NCBI GenBank assembly: GCA_036770645.1
Contig: DAIPIU010000080.1
Coordinates: 1-11,620, forward strand
DNA from: Rubrimonas sp036770645
GTDB lineage: Bacteria > Pseudomonadota > Alphaproteobacteria > Rhodobacterales > Rhodobacteraceae
Direction of reading: 5' to 3'
DNA length: 11,620 nucleotides
The translations under genes were made by a program, and so were the position numbers. Shown one piece after another: positions 1 to 6,252 of the stretch. Numbering within the stretch: position 1 is the stretch's first letter; each line of letters opens with the position of its first letter. A model generated the notes under the pieces. The model saw only the letters and a program-made list of their open reading frames with translations. It made no database searches and was not told the origin of the DNA.

Positions 1-94
1 GGCCGCGCCGGGCGAGGACGGCCCGAAGGACGACGGCGTGGTCGACGCGGATTTCGAGGAGGTCCGCGACGACGACAAGAAGCGCGGGTCCTGA
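1..94 (+). CDS. dnaK: Hsp70 chaperone DnaK, C-terminal end only (partial at 5')
   Basis: Thirty complete codons plus a TGA stop, open through the left edge of the window. The visible tail runs from an Ala/Pro/Gly-rich stretch into VVDADFEEV followed by an Asp/Lys-rich end, which matches the conserved acidic extreme C-terminus of bacterial DnaK (usual form DDVVDADFEEV), the part that contributes to client and partner handling. The ATPase and substrate-binding domains lie outside the window. The dnaJ gene follows 119 bases downstream on the same strand, the classical dnaK-dnaJ order, which supports the call. Confidence is high despite the short segment because motif and neighbour agree. Confidence 0.93.
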   Translation, partial: AAPGEDGPKDDGVVDADFEEVRDDDKKRGS

Positions 95-123
95 GGGCCG
101 GCGCCCGCACCCTGCCGCGCGCG

Positions 124-149
124 AGGCCCCGTCCCCCCGGACGGGGCCT
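124..149 (+). terminator. Perfect GC-rich hairpin between dnaK and dnaJ
   Basis: An 11-bp perfect stem, AGGCCCCGTCC (124-134) with GGACGGGGCCT (139-149), closes a four-base CCCC loop 29 bases after the dnaK stop. Only one further T follows the stem, so it is not a textbook U-tract terminator. It could terminate dnaK transcripts partially or stabilise the dnaK 3' end. No convincing promoter is visible between it and dnaJ, so dnaJ probably depends on readthrough. Confidence 0.6.
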
Positions 150-213
150 TCGCGCATCCGCTCCCCCAGCCCTGTGCCCCATGGCCCAGGGCCCCAGCGA
201 GACCTGATCCCCG

Positions 214-1359
214 ATGGCGAAACGCGACCTCTACGACGTGCTGGGCGTGCCTCGCGACGCCAGCGACGACGACCTCAAGAAGGCCTACCGCAAGCTCGCG
301 AAGGAACTGCACCCCGACCGCAACCAGGCCGACCCGTCCGCGGAATCGAAGTTCAAGGAAGTGAACGCGGCCTATGACGTGCTGCGCGACGCCGACAAGC
401 GCGCGGCCTACAACCGGTTCGGCCATGCCGCCTTCGAACAGGGCGGCGGCGGGGGCGGCGGCGGCCCGGGCGGCAATCCGGATTTCGCCTCGGCCTTCTC
501 CGATGTGTTCGACGACCTGTTCGGCGACGTCATGGGCCGCGGCCGCGGCGGGGCCGGCGCGCAGCAGCGGCGCTCCCGCGGCTCCGACCTGCGCTACAAC
601 CTCTCCATCAGCCTCGAGGACGCCTTCCTCGGCAAGCAGACCACCATCACCGTCCCGGGATCGGTCACCTGCGCGTCCTGCGAGGGCACGGGGTCGGAGG
701 GCGCGGCCCAGCCCCAGACCTGCCCCACCTGCAACGGCATGGGCAAGGTGCGGGCGCAGCAGGGCTTCTTCACCATCGAGCGCGCCTGCCCGACCTGCGG
801 CGGGCGCGGCCAGATCGTCAAGAACCCGTGCAAGGCCTGCGCCGGCGCGGGCCGCGTGCGCAAGGACCGGTCGCTGCAGGTGCAGATCCCGATGGGCGTC
901 GAGGACGGCACGCGCATCCGCCTGGCCGGCGAGGGCGAGGCCGGCATGCGCGGCGGGCCGCCCGGCGACCTCTACATCTTCATCGAACTCGCCCCCCACC
1001 GGCTGTTCCACCGCGAGGGGATGGACCTGCACTGCCGCATCCCCGTGCCGATGACCACCGCGGCGCTGGGCGGCGAGATCGAGGCCCCGACGCTCGACGG
1101 CGGCCGCAGCCGGGTCAAGATCCCCGCCGGGGCGCAGACCGGGAAACAGCTGCGCCTGCGCGGCAAGGGCATGCCGCAGCTGCGCGGCGGGCGCTACGGC
1201 GACCTCTACCTGGAACTCCAGGTCGAGACGCCGGTGAACCTGACCCAGAAGCAGAAGGATCTTCTGGCCGAGTTCGAGCGCGCGAGCGCCGACAACTCGC
1301 CCGACAGCAAGGATTTCTTCGCCAAGGTCAAGGATTTCTGGAACGGCATGGGCGGCTGA
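214..1359 (+). CDS. dnaJ: Co-chaperone DnaJ (Hsp40, type I)
   Basis: A 381-residue complete type I J-protein, near the usual 370-385. It stimulates the DnaK ATPase and delivers unfolded clients in the cytoplasm. The J domain fills residues 1-70 with the essential HPD motif at 33-35 and KFKEVNAAYDVL in helix 3. A Gly-rich and Phe-containing linker follows (about 76-110). The zinc-binding region has four CxxCxGxG repeats at 153-160, 170-177, 192-199 and 206-213. The beta-sandwich client-binding domains run from about 215 to 345. All eight zinc-ligand cysteines are present. The ATG at 214 begins MAKRDLYDVLGV, the expected N-terminus. The ribosome site upstream is weak (GCGAGA, somewhat distant), and an ATG at 181 is in another frame. 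It is probably cotranscribed with dnaK through the hairpin at 124-149. A short hairpin (1351-1356 with 1361-1366) overlaps its stop codon. Confidence 0.98.
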   Translation: MAKRDLYDVLGVPRDASDDDLKKAYRKLAKELHPDRNQADPSAESKFKEVNAAYDVLRDADKRAAYNRFGHAAFEQGGGGGGGGPGGNPDFASAFSDVFDDLFGDVMGRGRGGAGAQQRRSRGSDLRYNLSISLEDAFLGKQTTITVPGSVTCASCEGTGSEGAAQPQTCPTCNGMGKVRAQQGFFTIERACPTCGGRGQIVKNPCKACAGAGRVRKDRSLQVQIPMGVEDGTRIRLAGEGEAGMRGGPPGDLYIFIELAPHRLFHREGMDLHCRIPVPMTTAALGGEIEAPTLDGGRSRVKIPAGAQTGKQLRLRGKGMPQLRGGRYGDLYLELQVETPVNLTQKQKDLLAEFERASADNSPDSKDFFAKVKDFWNGMGG

Positions 1360-1458
1360 GGCCGCCGCCCCGGCGCCGGGTCCGCCGCTCCGGCCTCCAG
1401 GGGCGCCGCGCGCCCGGCCGCCCGCGTCGCGCCGGTCGGGTCGAGGCGTCGGGCGGGC

Positions 1459-1507
1459 ATTCACCGGATCGTAACCCGTTCACCAAGATTTTCGTTCAAA
1501 AACAACC
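1459..1507. other. AT-rich patch with TTCACC repeats between convergent genes
   Basis: In the 188-base gap between the ends of dnaJ and rlmH, about 49 bases fall to roughly 43% G+C against far higher surroundings. The patch holds ATTCACC (1459-1465) and GTTCACC (1478-1484) 19 bases apart, GTAACC (1471-1476), and CGTTCA at 1477-1482 and 1493-1498. Both flanking genes end here, so it is not an obvious promoter for either. It could be a binding site, a terminator-like element or a remnant; no function can be assigned. Confidence 0.35.
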
Positions 1508-1547
1508 GTCCCGAGTGAGGACAGGCTTCCCCTCGCCTCTCGCCGCC

Positions 1548-2015
1548 CTAGCCCCGGTGATACGGCCCCCCGCCGAGGATCGTGGCGGCGCGGTAAAGCT
1601 GCTCCGCCAGCATCGCCCGGGCCAGCGCATGCGGCCAGACCATCGCCCCGAAGGACAGCAGCCGCGTCGCGCGGGCCTTCAGCGCCGCGCCATGGCCGTC
1701 GGCCCCGCCGATGGCGAAGGCGAGGTCGCGCGCGCCGTCGTCCCGCAGGCGCGCCAGAACCGCAGCGAAATCCGGGCTCGACAGCCTGTCGCCGCGCTCG
1801 TCCAGCGCGATCAGCGGCCCCTCGGGCGCGGCGGCGAGCAGCAGCGCCGCCTCGGCCTCCGCCCCCCCTCCGCGGCGGTCCCCGACCTCGACCAGCCGCG
1901 CGGGCCCGAGCCCCAGCGGTCGGCCGGCCGCCGAGAACCGCGCCAGCCAGTCGCCGGTCAGCGCCGCCTCGGGCGCGTCGCGCAGCCGGCCGACGGCAAG
2001 CACCGCGACCCGCAC
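1548..2015 (-). CDS. rlmH: 23S rRNA pseudouridine(1915)-N3 methyltransferase RlmH
   Basis: A 155-residue SPOUT-class methyltransferase, the same length as E. coli RlmH. It uses S-adenosylmethionine to methylate N3 of pseudouridine 1915 in helix 69 of 23S rRNA on assembled 70S ribosomes. Visible landmarks are LDERG (71-75), the glycine-rich cofactor loop IGGADG (102-107), and the C-terminal signature from WPH (127-129) through EQLYRA (138-143) to PYHR (151-154), which forms the trefoil-knot and active-site tail. The start is GTG at 2015, 12 bases after the rsfS stop, with GAGG overlapping that stop as a rather distant ribosome site. The tight spacing means it is almost surely cotranscribed and translationally linked with rsfS, a common pairing in bacteria. 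The stop is TAG. Confidence 0.96.
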   Translation of the reverse strand: MRVAVLAVGRLRDAPEAALTGDWLARFSAAGRPLGLGPARLVEVGDRRGGGAEAEAALLLAAAPEGPLIALDERGDRLSSPDFAAVLARLRDDGARDLAFAIGGADGHGAALKARATRLLSFGAMVWPHALARAMLAEQLYRAATILGGGPYHRG

Positions 2016-2027
2016 CGGCGCCGGGCC

Positions 2028-2492
2028 TCAGGCGTCGGCGGGGTTGCGGTCGAGCGGCCGCGCGGCCGCGCGGGCGCGCAGGGCGGCGGGATCCATCCAC
2101 ATCTTCTCGAGCTGGTAGAACTCGCGAACCTCGGGGCGGAAGACGTGCACGATCACGTCGCCGAGGTCGATCAGCACCCAGTCGCCCTGTCCCTTGCCCT
2201 CGGACCGGGCCGGGCGGCGGAAGCGCTCCTTGTAGCGGTCGGCGAGCTTTTCCGCGATGGCGGCGACCTGCCTGGCGGAGCGCCCGCTGGCGATGATCAT
2301 GGCATCGGCCATGGCCGATTTGCCGCGCAGGTCGATGACGACCACATCCTCGGCCTTGTCGTCCTCGAGCGAGGCGAGCGCCAGCGACAGGGCGTCGGCA
2401 GGGGCCTCGGTGACCGCGGATCGGCGCGCGGCGCCGAGGGCGGCAGGCGGCGGGGGGGCGTATGTCGCCCCGGTCTCGGTCCGTTCGGTCAG
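2028..2492 (-). CDS. rsfS: Ribosome silencing factor RsfS (Iojap family), probable CTG start
   Basis: RsfS binds uL14 on the large ribosomal subunit and blocks joining with the small subunit when nutrients are short. Numbered from the proposed start, the protein has 154 residues: a variable Pro/Ala-rich leader (about 1-34), then the Iojap core with DDKAED (44-49), SGRSARQV (69-76), GDWVLID with GDVIVHVF (103-118) and REFYQLEKMW (123-132). No in-frame ATG or GTG precedes the core. The candidates are TTG at 2579 (183 residues) and CTG at 2492. The CTG is preferred because AGGGAGG (2504-2498) sits five bases upstream, and because the TTG forms the -35 box of a good promoter and so would not be transcribed. 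The family call is firm; the start is an inference. It is followed at 12 bases by rlmH. Confidence 0.93.
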   Translation of the reverse strand: MTERTETGATYAPPPPAALGAARRSAVTEAPADALSLALASLEDDKAEDVVVIDLRGKSAMADAMIIASGRSARQVAAIAEKLADRYKERFRRPARSEGKGQGDWVLIDLGDVIVHVFRPEVREFYQLEKMWMDPAALRARAAARPLDRNPADA

Positions 2493-2497
2493 AACGT

Positions 2498-2504
2498 CCT
2501 CCCT
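2498..2504 (-). promoter_or_regulatory. Strong ribosome binding site that decides the rsfS start
   Basis: Read on the minus strand the bases are AGGGAGG, closely complementary to the 16S rRNA 3' end, followed by ACGTT and then CTG at 2492-2490 in the rsfS frame. No ATG, GTG or TTG lies in any position this site could serve for rsfS, so it points to CTG initiation. Confidence 0.6.
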
Positions 2505-2550
2505 GACGGCGGCGGCCCGCGGGCGTTTCCCAGGGCGGCGGCCGTGCGTT

Positions 2551-2579
2551 AGCCTACCAAAACCCGAAGCCGCTCTCAA
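2551..2579 (-). promoter_or_regulatory. Sigma-70-type promoter for rsfS-rlmH
   Basis: On the minus strand TTGAGA (2579-2574) and TAGGCT (2556-2551) are separated by exactly 17 bases. This matches TTGACA at five of six positions, with a weaker -10. Transcription would begin near 2544, leaving a leader of about 50 bases before the proposed CTG start. It lies in the divergent gap with the plus-strand amidoligase gene. Confidence 0.6.
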
Positions 2580-2604
2580 TGGAAACGGATCGAGGGGGAA
2601 AGCG

Positions 2605-3600
2605 ATGGCCGATCATGGGGCGCCGCGCGGCTGGCGCGGCCCGGGCTGGACGCCGCCGCCGGCGCCCGCGCGCGGCGACGGGGCCGCGCGGCGTGTGGGC
2701 GTCGAGATCGAGTTCGCGGGCCTCGACCCGCGGGCCGCGGCCGGCGCGGTGGCGACCCTGTTCGGCGGCGTCCCGCGCGCCGAGGGGCCGCACCGCCTGC
2801 TGGTCGAGGGCGGGCGCTGGGGACCCTTCGCGGTCGAACTCGACATGGCGCTCGCGCGGCGCAAGGCGGGCGGGGCGGCGGAGGCGGCGCTGCGCGACCT
2901 CGTGCTCGACATCGCGGCGCTTGCGGTGCCGGTCGAGATCGTCTGCCCGCCGATCCCCTGGGACGAGGCGCATGAACTCGACGCGCTCTGCGCCGAGCTG
3001 GCGCGCCTCGGGGCCGTGGGCACCCGGAACGGGCTGCTCTACGCCTTCGGCCTTCAGCTCAACATCGAACCGCCGGCGCTGGACGCGCCCGCGCTGCTGG
3101 CCGGGCTGCGGGCCTTCCTGCTGCTGCGCGACTGGCTGCGCGCCGAGATCATGGTCGACACGGCCCGGGACCTCTGGCGCTTCGCGGCCCCGTTCCCGGA
3201 GCCGTGGATCGCCGCGACGCTCGACCCCGCCTATGCGCCGGACCTTTGCGGCCTGATCGACGGCTACCTCGCCGACAACCCCACCCGCGACCGCGAACTC
3301 GACGCGCTGCCGCTGCTCGCCTGGCTCGACGAGGCGCGGGTGCGGGCCGTCCTGCCGCGCGAGAAGATCAAGCCGCGCCCCGCCTGGCATTACCGCCTGC
3401 CGAACTCGGAGGTCGGCGCGACGGGCTGGGGGCCCGGGCGGGAATGGGCGCGCTGGGTGCTGGTCGAACGACTTGCCGCCGATCCCGTCCGGCTGCGCGC
3501 GGCCTCGCTGGCCTGGCTGTCCAACCATGATTCCATCGCGCCGCAGGACTGGACGGCGGCGGCGACGGCGCTGGCCGCCGCCATGGCCGACGCCCCATGA
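2605..3600 (+). CDS. Amidoligase_2-type putative amidoligase (glutamine-synthetase-like fold)
   Basis: A 331-residue protein resembling the Amidoligase_2 family, predicted ATP-dependent COOH-NH2 ligases with a glutamine-synthetase-like fold. Visible features are VGVEIEFAG (31-39) with the paired acidic residues E34 and E36 typical of metal/ATP binding, VELD (77-80), GLQLNIEP (149-156), where related proteins carry a similar G-x-x-x-(H/N)-I strand, and a basic segment ending in YRLPNSEV (263-270). No signal peptide or membrane segment is seen, so it is probably cytosolic. The chosen ATG at 2605 follows a purine-rich AGGGGG (2593-2598). A longer reading upstream would run through the divergent rsfS promoter and is unlikely. 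Its stop overlaps the next start as ATGA, implying translational coupling with a C26 amide hydrolase. Such ligase-hydrolase pairs are known for this family; the substrate here is unknown. Confidence 0.82.
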   Translation: MADHGAPRGWRGPGWTPPPAPARGDGAARRVGVEIEFAGLDPRAAAGAVATLFGGVPRAEGPHRLLVEGGRWGPFAVELDMALARRKAGGAAEAALRDLVLDIAALAVPVEIVCPPIPWDEAHELDALCAELARLGAVGTRNGLLYAFGLQLNIEPPALDAPALLAGLRAFLLLRDWLRAEIMVDTARDLWRFAAPFPEPWIAATLDPAYAPDLCGLIDGYLADNPTRDRELDALPLLAWLDEARVRAVLPREKIKPRPAWHYRLPNSEVGATGWGPGREWARWVLVERLAADPVRLRAASLAWLSNHDSIAPQDWTAAATALAAAMADAP

Positions 3601-4295
3601 GGCGACCGCTGATCGGCGTGACGGGCCCCTCGGGACGAAGCTGGGGGTTCTGGGCGGCCACCGCGGCGATGCTGCGGCTGGCCGGGGCCCGGGCGCGGCG
3701 CGTGACGCCGGCGTCGGGGACGGCGGCGCTCGAGGGGCTGGACGGGCTGGTGATCGGCGGCGGCTCCGACATCGAGGCGGCGCTCTATGGCGGCCAGCAG
3801 CGCGAAGGCGCGCCGCCCGATCCGGCGCGAGATGCGCTCGAACTCGCGGCGCTGGCGCGGTTCTGGGCCGGGACGCGGCCGATCCTCGGGATCTGCCGCG
3901 GGGCGCAGCTGATGGCGGTGTTCCGCGGCGGGTCGCTGCATCGCGACATCGCCACGGTCTATCCCGCGCGCCGGCGCCCGCGCACCATCCTGCCGCACGA
4001 GCCCGTGCGCATCGCGCCCGGCAGCCGGCTGCGCGCAGCGCTGGGGACCGACGCGCTGCGCGTCAACACGCTGCATTCGCAGGCGATCGACCGTCCCGGC
4101 GCCGACCTGCGGGTGACGGCGCAGAACCGGCACGGCATGGCGCAGGCCGTCGAGGCGTCGGGCCCGGCCTTCCGCCTCGGGGTGCAGTGGCATCCGGAGC
4201 TGATGCCCTACCACGCGCCCCAGCGCCGCCTGTTCGCCGCGCTGGTGGCCGCGGCCCGGGCGGCCGACGTCGTGGCGCGCCCGGCGGCCTCGTGA
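3597..4295 (+). CDS. Class I glutamine amidotransferase-like gamma-glutamyl hydrolase (peptidase C26, PuuD-like)
   Basis: A 232-residue protein of the C26 family, whose best-known member PuuD cleaves gamma-glutamyl-GABA. The nucleophile elbow GICRGAQ places the catalytic cysteine at C100, and QWHPE supplies H199 and E201 to complete the triad. The oxyanion-side GGGSDIEAALYGG (54-66) and the VNTLHSQAID segment (157-166), equivalent to the NS-x-HHQ region of PuuD, are also present. No transport signal is visible, so it should be cytosolic. The start ATG overlaps the stop of the upstream amidoligase (ATGA), so the two are likely made in fixed ratio. By analogy with PuuA/PuuD it may hydrolyse, or supply ammonia to, an amide formed by its partner. 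Family assignment is firm; the substrate and the choice between hydrolase and amidotransferase are not. Confidence 0.9.
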   Translation: MRRPLIGVTGPSGRSWGFWAATAAMLRLAGARARRVTPASGTAALEGLDGLVIGGGSDIEAALYGGQQREGAPPDPARDALELAALARFWAGTRPILGICRGAQLMAVFRGGSLHRDIATVYPARRRPRTILPHEPVRIAPGSRLRAALGTDALRVNTLHSQAIDRPGADLRVTAQNRHGMAQAVEASGPAFRLGVQWHPELMPYHAPQRRLFAALVAAARAADVVARPAAS

Positions 4296-4332
4296 TAGCG
4301 TTGACGCCTTGCGGCAGCGGGAAGGGCGATCC

Positions 4333-4968
4333 GTGGCGACGCTCGATCACATCGTGTTCCTTGCGCGCGATCTCGACGGCGGCCGGGCCTGGATGGAATC
4401 GCGCCTCGGCGTGCCCGCCCAGGGCGGGGGCGTGCATGTCGGCATGGGCACCCGCAATGCGCTCTGGCGGCTGGGCCCGCTCTATCTCGAAGTGCTGGCC
4501 CCGGATCCCGACGCGCCGCCGCCGCCGCCGCGGCCGCGCCTGTTCGGGCTCGACGCGGCCGAGACGCAGCGGCGGCTGGTGGACGGCCCGTTCCTTGCGG
4601 CCTGGGTGGCGGCGACCGACCGGCTGGATGCCGCGATCACCGCGGCGCCCTGGCTGGGGACCGCCGTGCCGATGCGGCGGGCGGGCCTGCGCTGGCGGCT
4701 GACGGCCACGCCGGACGGCAGGCCGCCCTTCGGCGGGGCCGGCCCCGCGCTGATCGGATGGGAGGGCGACGAGCATCCCGCGCGCCAGATGTGCGATACC
4801 GGGCTGCGCCTCGCGCGCCTCGCCTGCGCCGTGCCCGATCCCCGGGCGCTGCAGGCGCGGCTGGCCGAGATCGGGGCCGAGCGCCTGATCGAACTGAGCA
4901 CGGGCGATGGGCCCGCGCGGCTGTCCTGCGTGGTCGCCGGGCCGGACGGCGCGCAGACCTTCGTCTGA
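4333..4968 (+). CDS. VOC-superfamily glyoxalase-like protein
   Basis: A 211-residue protein resembling the Glyoxalase_3-like branch of the vicinal-oxygen-chelate superfamily. The N-terminal LDHIVFLARDLD (4-15), the GGGVHVGMGTRNALWRLG stretch (31-48) and YLEVLA (51-56) give H6, H35 and E53 as plausible metal ligands. A proline run (62-67) follows, and a second half with a LARLACAVPDP strand (159-169) suggests the paired-module fold. GTG at 4333 is chosen over the in-frame TTG at 4309 because GGGAAGGG (4319-4326) lies six bases upstream and the family N-terminus begins just after. It follows the C26 gene by 37 bases on the same strand and is probably in the same operon. Whether it takes part in the same chemistry is unknown. 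No specific reaction can be named. Confidence 0.82.
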   Translation: MATLDHIVFLARDLDGGRAWMESRLGVPAQGGGVHVGMGTRNALWRLGPLYLEVLAPDPDAPPPPPRPRLFGLDAAETQRRLVDGPFLAAWVAATDRLDAAITAAPWLGTAVPMRRAGLRWRLTATPDGRPPFGGAGPALIGWEGDEHPARQMCDTGLRLARLACAVPDPRALQARLAEIGAERLIELSTGDGPARLSCVVAGPDGAQTFV

Positions 4969-4983
4969 CCGCCGGGCCGCCGT

Positions 4984-5271
4984 TCAGAGGAAGGCGCGGG
5001 CGTTGTTGGCGATCACGATCTGCAGGGCGTAGATCCCGATCAGCACCACCAGCGGCGCGAGGTCCATCGGCCGCGTGTCCGGCAGGATGCGCCGGATGGG
5101 GCCGTAGACCGGCTCGGTCAGCCGCGCGAGGCCGCGGAACAGGCCGCGCACGAAGTCATTGCCGGTGTTCAGCACGTTGAAGGCGAGCAGCCAGCTGAGG
5201 ATCGCCTGGACGATGATGATCCAGAACGCGATGTCCAGCAGCAGGTAGATGATGGCGAGCAGCGAGGCCAT
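4984..5271 (-). CDS. YggT family small integral membrane protein
   Basis: A 95-residue protein of the YggT/Ycf19 family, single-module form. Two hydrophobic segments are visible (about 3-30 and 70-88), with the family's inter-helix motif LTEPVYGPIRRILPDTRPMD (51-70), in which the TEP, the P-IRR and the D at 70 are the usual conserved positions. It sits in the inner membrane. The family's role is poorly defined and has been tied to osmotic tolerance and envelope organisation. ATG at 5271 is chosen because GGAGA lies about seven bases upstream and hydrophobic residues begin at once; a longer reading to 5388 would add a charged leader foreign to the family. Its end faces the VOC gene end with 15 bases between them. 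Confidence 0.92.
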   Translation of the reverse strand: MASLLAIIYLLLDIAFWIIIVQAILSWLLAFNVLNTGNDFVRGLFRGLARLTEPVYGPIRRILPDTRPMDLAPLVVLIGIYALQIVIANNARAFL

Positions 5272-5310
5272 GGGCGGTCTCCGGAGCGCCAGCCGGGCGC
5301 GTTGCGCATG

Positions 5311-5339
5311 GGGATAACCCCGCGGCGCGCACGGCGCAA
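5311..5339 (-). promoter_or_regulatory. Candidate promoter for yggT
   Basis: On the minus strand TTGCGC (5339-5334) and TATCCC (5316-5311) are 17 bases apart, placing transcription near 5304, about 33 bases before the yggT ATG. Each box matches consensus at only three positions, so the call rests mainly on spacing and placement. Confidence 0.3.
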
Positions 5340-5357
5340 TGCGACGCGGGGCGGCGC

Positions 5358-5386
5358 TTGACAGCCCGGCGGGGCCCGCGTAGGTC
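5358..5386 (+). promoter_or_regulatory. Strong promoter of the tRNA-Ala gene
   Basis: A perfect TTGACA (5358-5363), a 17-base spacer and TAGGTC (5381-5386) precede the mature tRNA start by 13 bases, so transcription would begin near 5393 with a very short leader. This is the best sigma-70-type promoter in the window and fits a constitutive stable-RNA gene. Confidence 0.75.
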
Positions 5387-5398
5387 ACGCGCGCCGGC

Positions 5399-5474
5399 GG
5401 GGCCGTAGCTCAGTTGGGAGAGCGCTGCAATCGCACTGCAGAGGTCAGGGGTTCGACTCCCCTCGGCTCCACCA
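5399..5474 (+). tRNA. tRNA-Ala, anticodon CGC
   Basis: Full 76-base cloverleaf with encoded CCA. Acceptor stem GGGGCCG (5399-5405) pairs with CGGCTCC (5464-5470), including the G3-U70 wobble that identifies alanine tRNAs. The D arm is GCTC/GAGC (5408-5411, 5420-5423). The anticodon stem CTGCA/TGCAG (5425-5429, 5437-5441) closes a seven-base loop with T33 at 5431 and anticodon CGC at 5432-5434, reading GCG. The T arm is AGGGG/CCCCT with TTCGACT (5447-5463). Discriminator A at 5471 and CCA at 5472-5474. GCG is expected to be a heavily used codon at this base composition. It lies alone between yggT and the PaiB-like gene, both on the other strand. Confidence 0.97.
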
Positions 5475-5514
5475 CCCGCCCGGCAGGCTCCGCGCAGACG
5501 GGCGATCGCGTCCG

Positions 5515-6135
5515 TCAGGCCGGCGGATCGCGCATCATCGCCGCCATCGCCGCGGTTCCCAGACCGATCGCGCTGCCCCCGACCCCGTCCGCCGCGGCCA
5601 GCCGCGCCGGGTCCGGCTTGTTCTGGTTCAGCTTCACCGTGGCCTCGACCCGCTCGACGGCCAGGGTGACGGGCGCAATGGCGCGCAGGAACCGCTCCAG
5701 CGCGTCCGGCGTCATCTTGGCCGCGGTCCAGGGCGACTTGCCGGGCACCCGCGCCTCGAAATCGGCGGACAGGCGGTCGACATGGCCGCGCAGCGTCTCG
5801 TCGGGCGCGCGCCGCAGCAGGCCGCGCAGGTGCACCGCCGTATAGTTCCAAGTCGGCACCTGATCGGCGAGCCCGTACCAGTCGGGCGAGACATAGGCGT
5901 CCGGCCCGCAGACCGCGAGCAGCGCCGCGCGGGGCTCGGCCAGAGTGCGCAGGATCGGGTTGGACTGCGCGAGGTGCATCTCGGCCCCGGTCCCGTCGGC
6001 CGACAGCAGGAACGGCACATGCGACGCGACCGGCCCCTCGGGCCCGGCCAGCGTCAGGACGCCGAAACCACGGTCGCGCGCCATGGCGAGGGCGAGGGCG
6101 TCGGGGGCGCGGCGAAAGGCGGGGTTCGTGTGCAT
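5515..6135 (-). CDS. PaiB-like FMN-binding negative transcriptional regulator family protein
   Basis: A 206-residue protein of the FMN_bind_2 (PaiB) family with a split-barrel flavin-binding fold. Visible signatures are GPVASHVPFLL (34-44), YVSPDWYG (81-88), VPTWNYTAVHLRG (93-105), the most diagnostic segment, and KLNQNKP (168-174) near the end. Bacillus PaiB is linked to control of sporulation and protease genes, but most family members have no proven regulatory role, and flavin or heme handling is equally possible. ATG at 6135 is chosen because MHTNPAFRR aligns with the short N-terminus usual in the family; an in-frame ATG at 6147 would add four residues, and neither has a strong ribosome site. 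It is divergent from the exported protein gene at 6253. Family call firm, function uncertain. Confidence 0.9.
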   Translation of the reverse strand: MHTNPAFRRAPDALALAMARDRGFGVLTLAGPEGPVASHVPFLLSADGTGAEMHLAQSNPILRTLAEPRAALLAVCGPDAYVSPDWYGLADQVPTWNYTAVHLRGLLRRAPDETLRGHVDRLSADFEARVPGKSPWTAAKMTPDALERFLRAIAPVTLAVERVEATVKLNQNKPDPARLAAADGVGGSAIGLGTAAMAAMMRDPPA

Positions 6136-6252
6136 GGCGCGCAGCATCGCCGCGCCGCGGCCCCTGCGCCAGAGCCTTGGCGGGGGGTGGGGGGGCGACA
6201 AGCGGCGCGCCCGCGCCTATGGTCCCGCGCACGCCCAGCCGGAGATGCCACC

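Noticed and set aside
1401..1415. GGGCGC/GCGCCC hairpin after dnaJ
   Set aside because: Six GC pairs with a three-base loop are expected by chance often in DNA of this composition.
828..2552. A 574-codon open frame on the plus strand across dnaJ, the gap and the rlmH/rsfS region
   Set aside because: Translation is Arg/Gly/Pro-rich with no family motif, and it overlaps three confidently identified genes in other frames; it is a GC-driven shadow.
2257..2604. N-terminal extension of the amidoligase over the rsfS gene
   Set aside because: The extension is antisense to the rsfS coding region and crosses its promoter; ATG 2605 has a suitable ribosome site.
4301..4306. TTGACG as a -35 box for the VOC gene
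   Set aside because: No acceptable -10 hexamer lies 16-18 bases downstream, and the position is only about 30 bases before the start codon.
5477..5504. CGCCCG/CGGGCG stem after the tRNA as a terminator
   Set aside because: Only 6 bp with a 16-base loop and no T tract; too weak to support.
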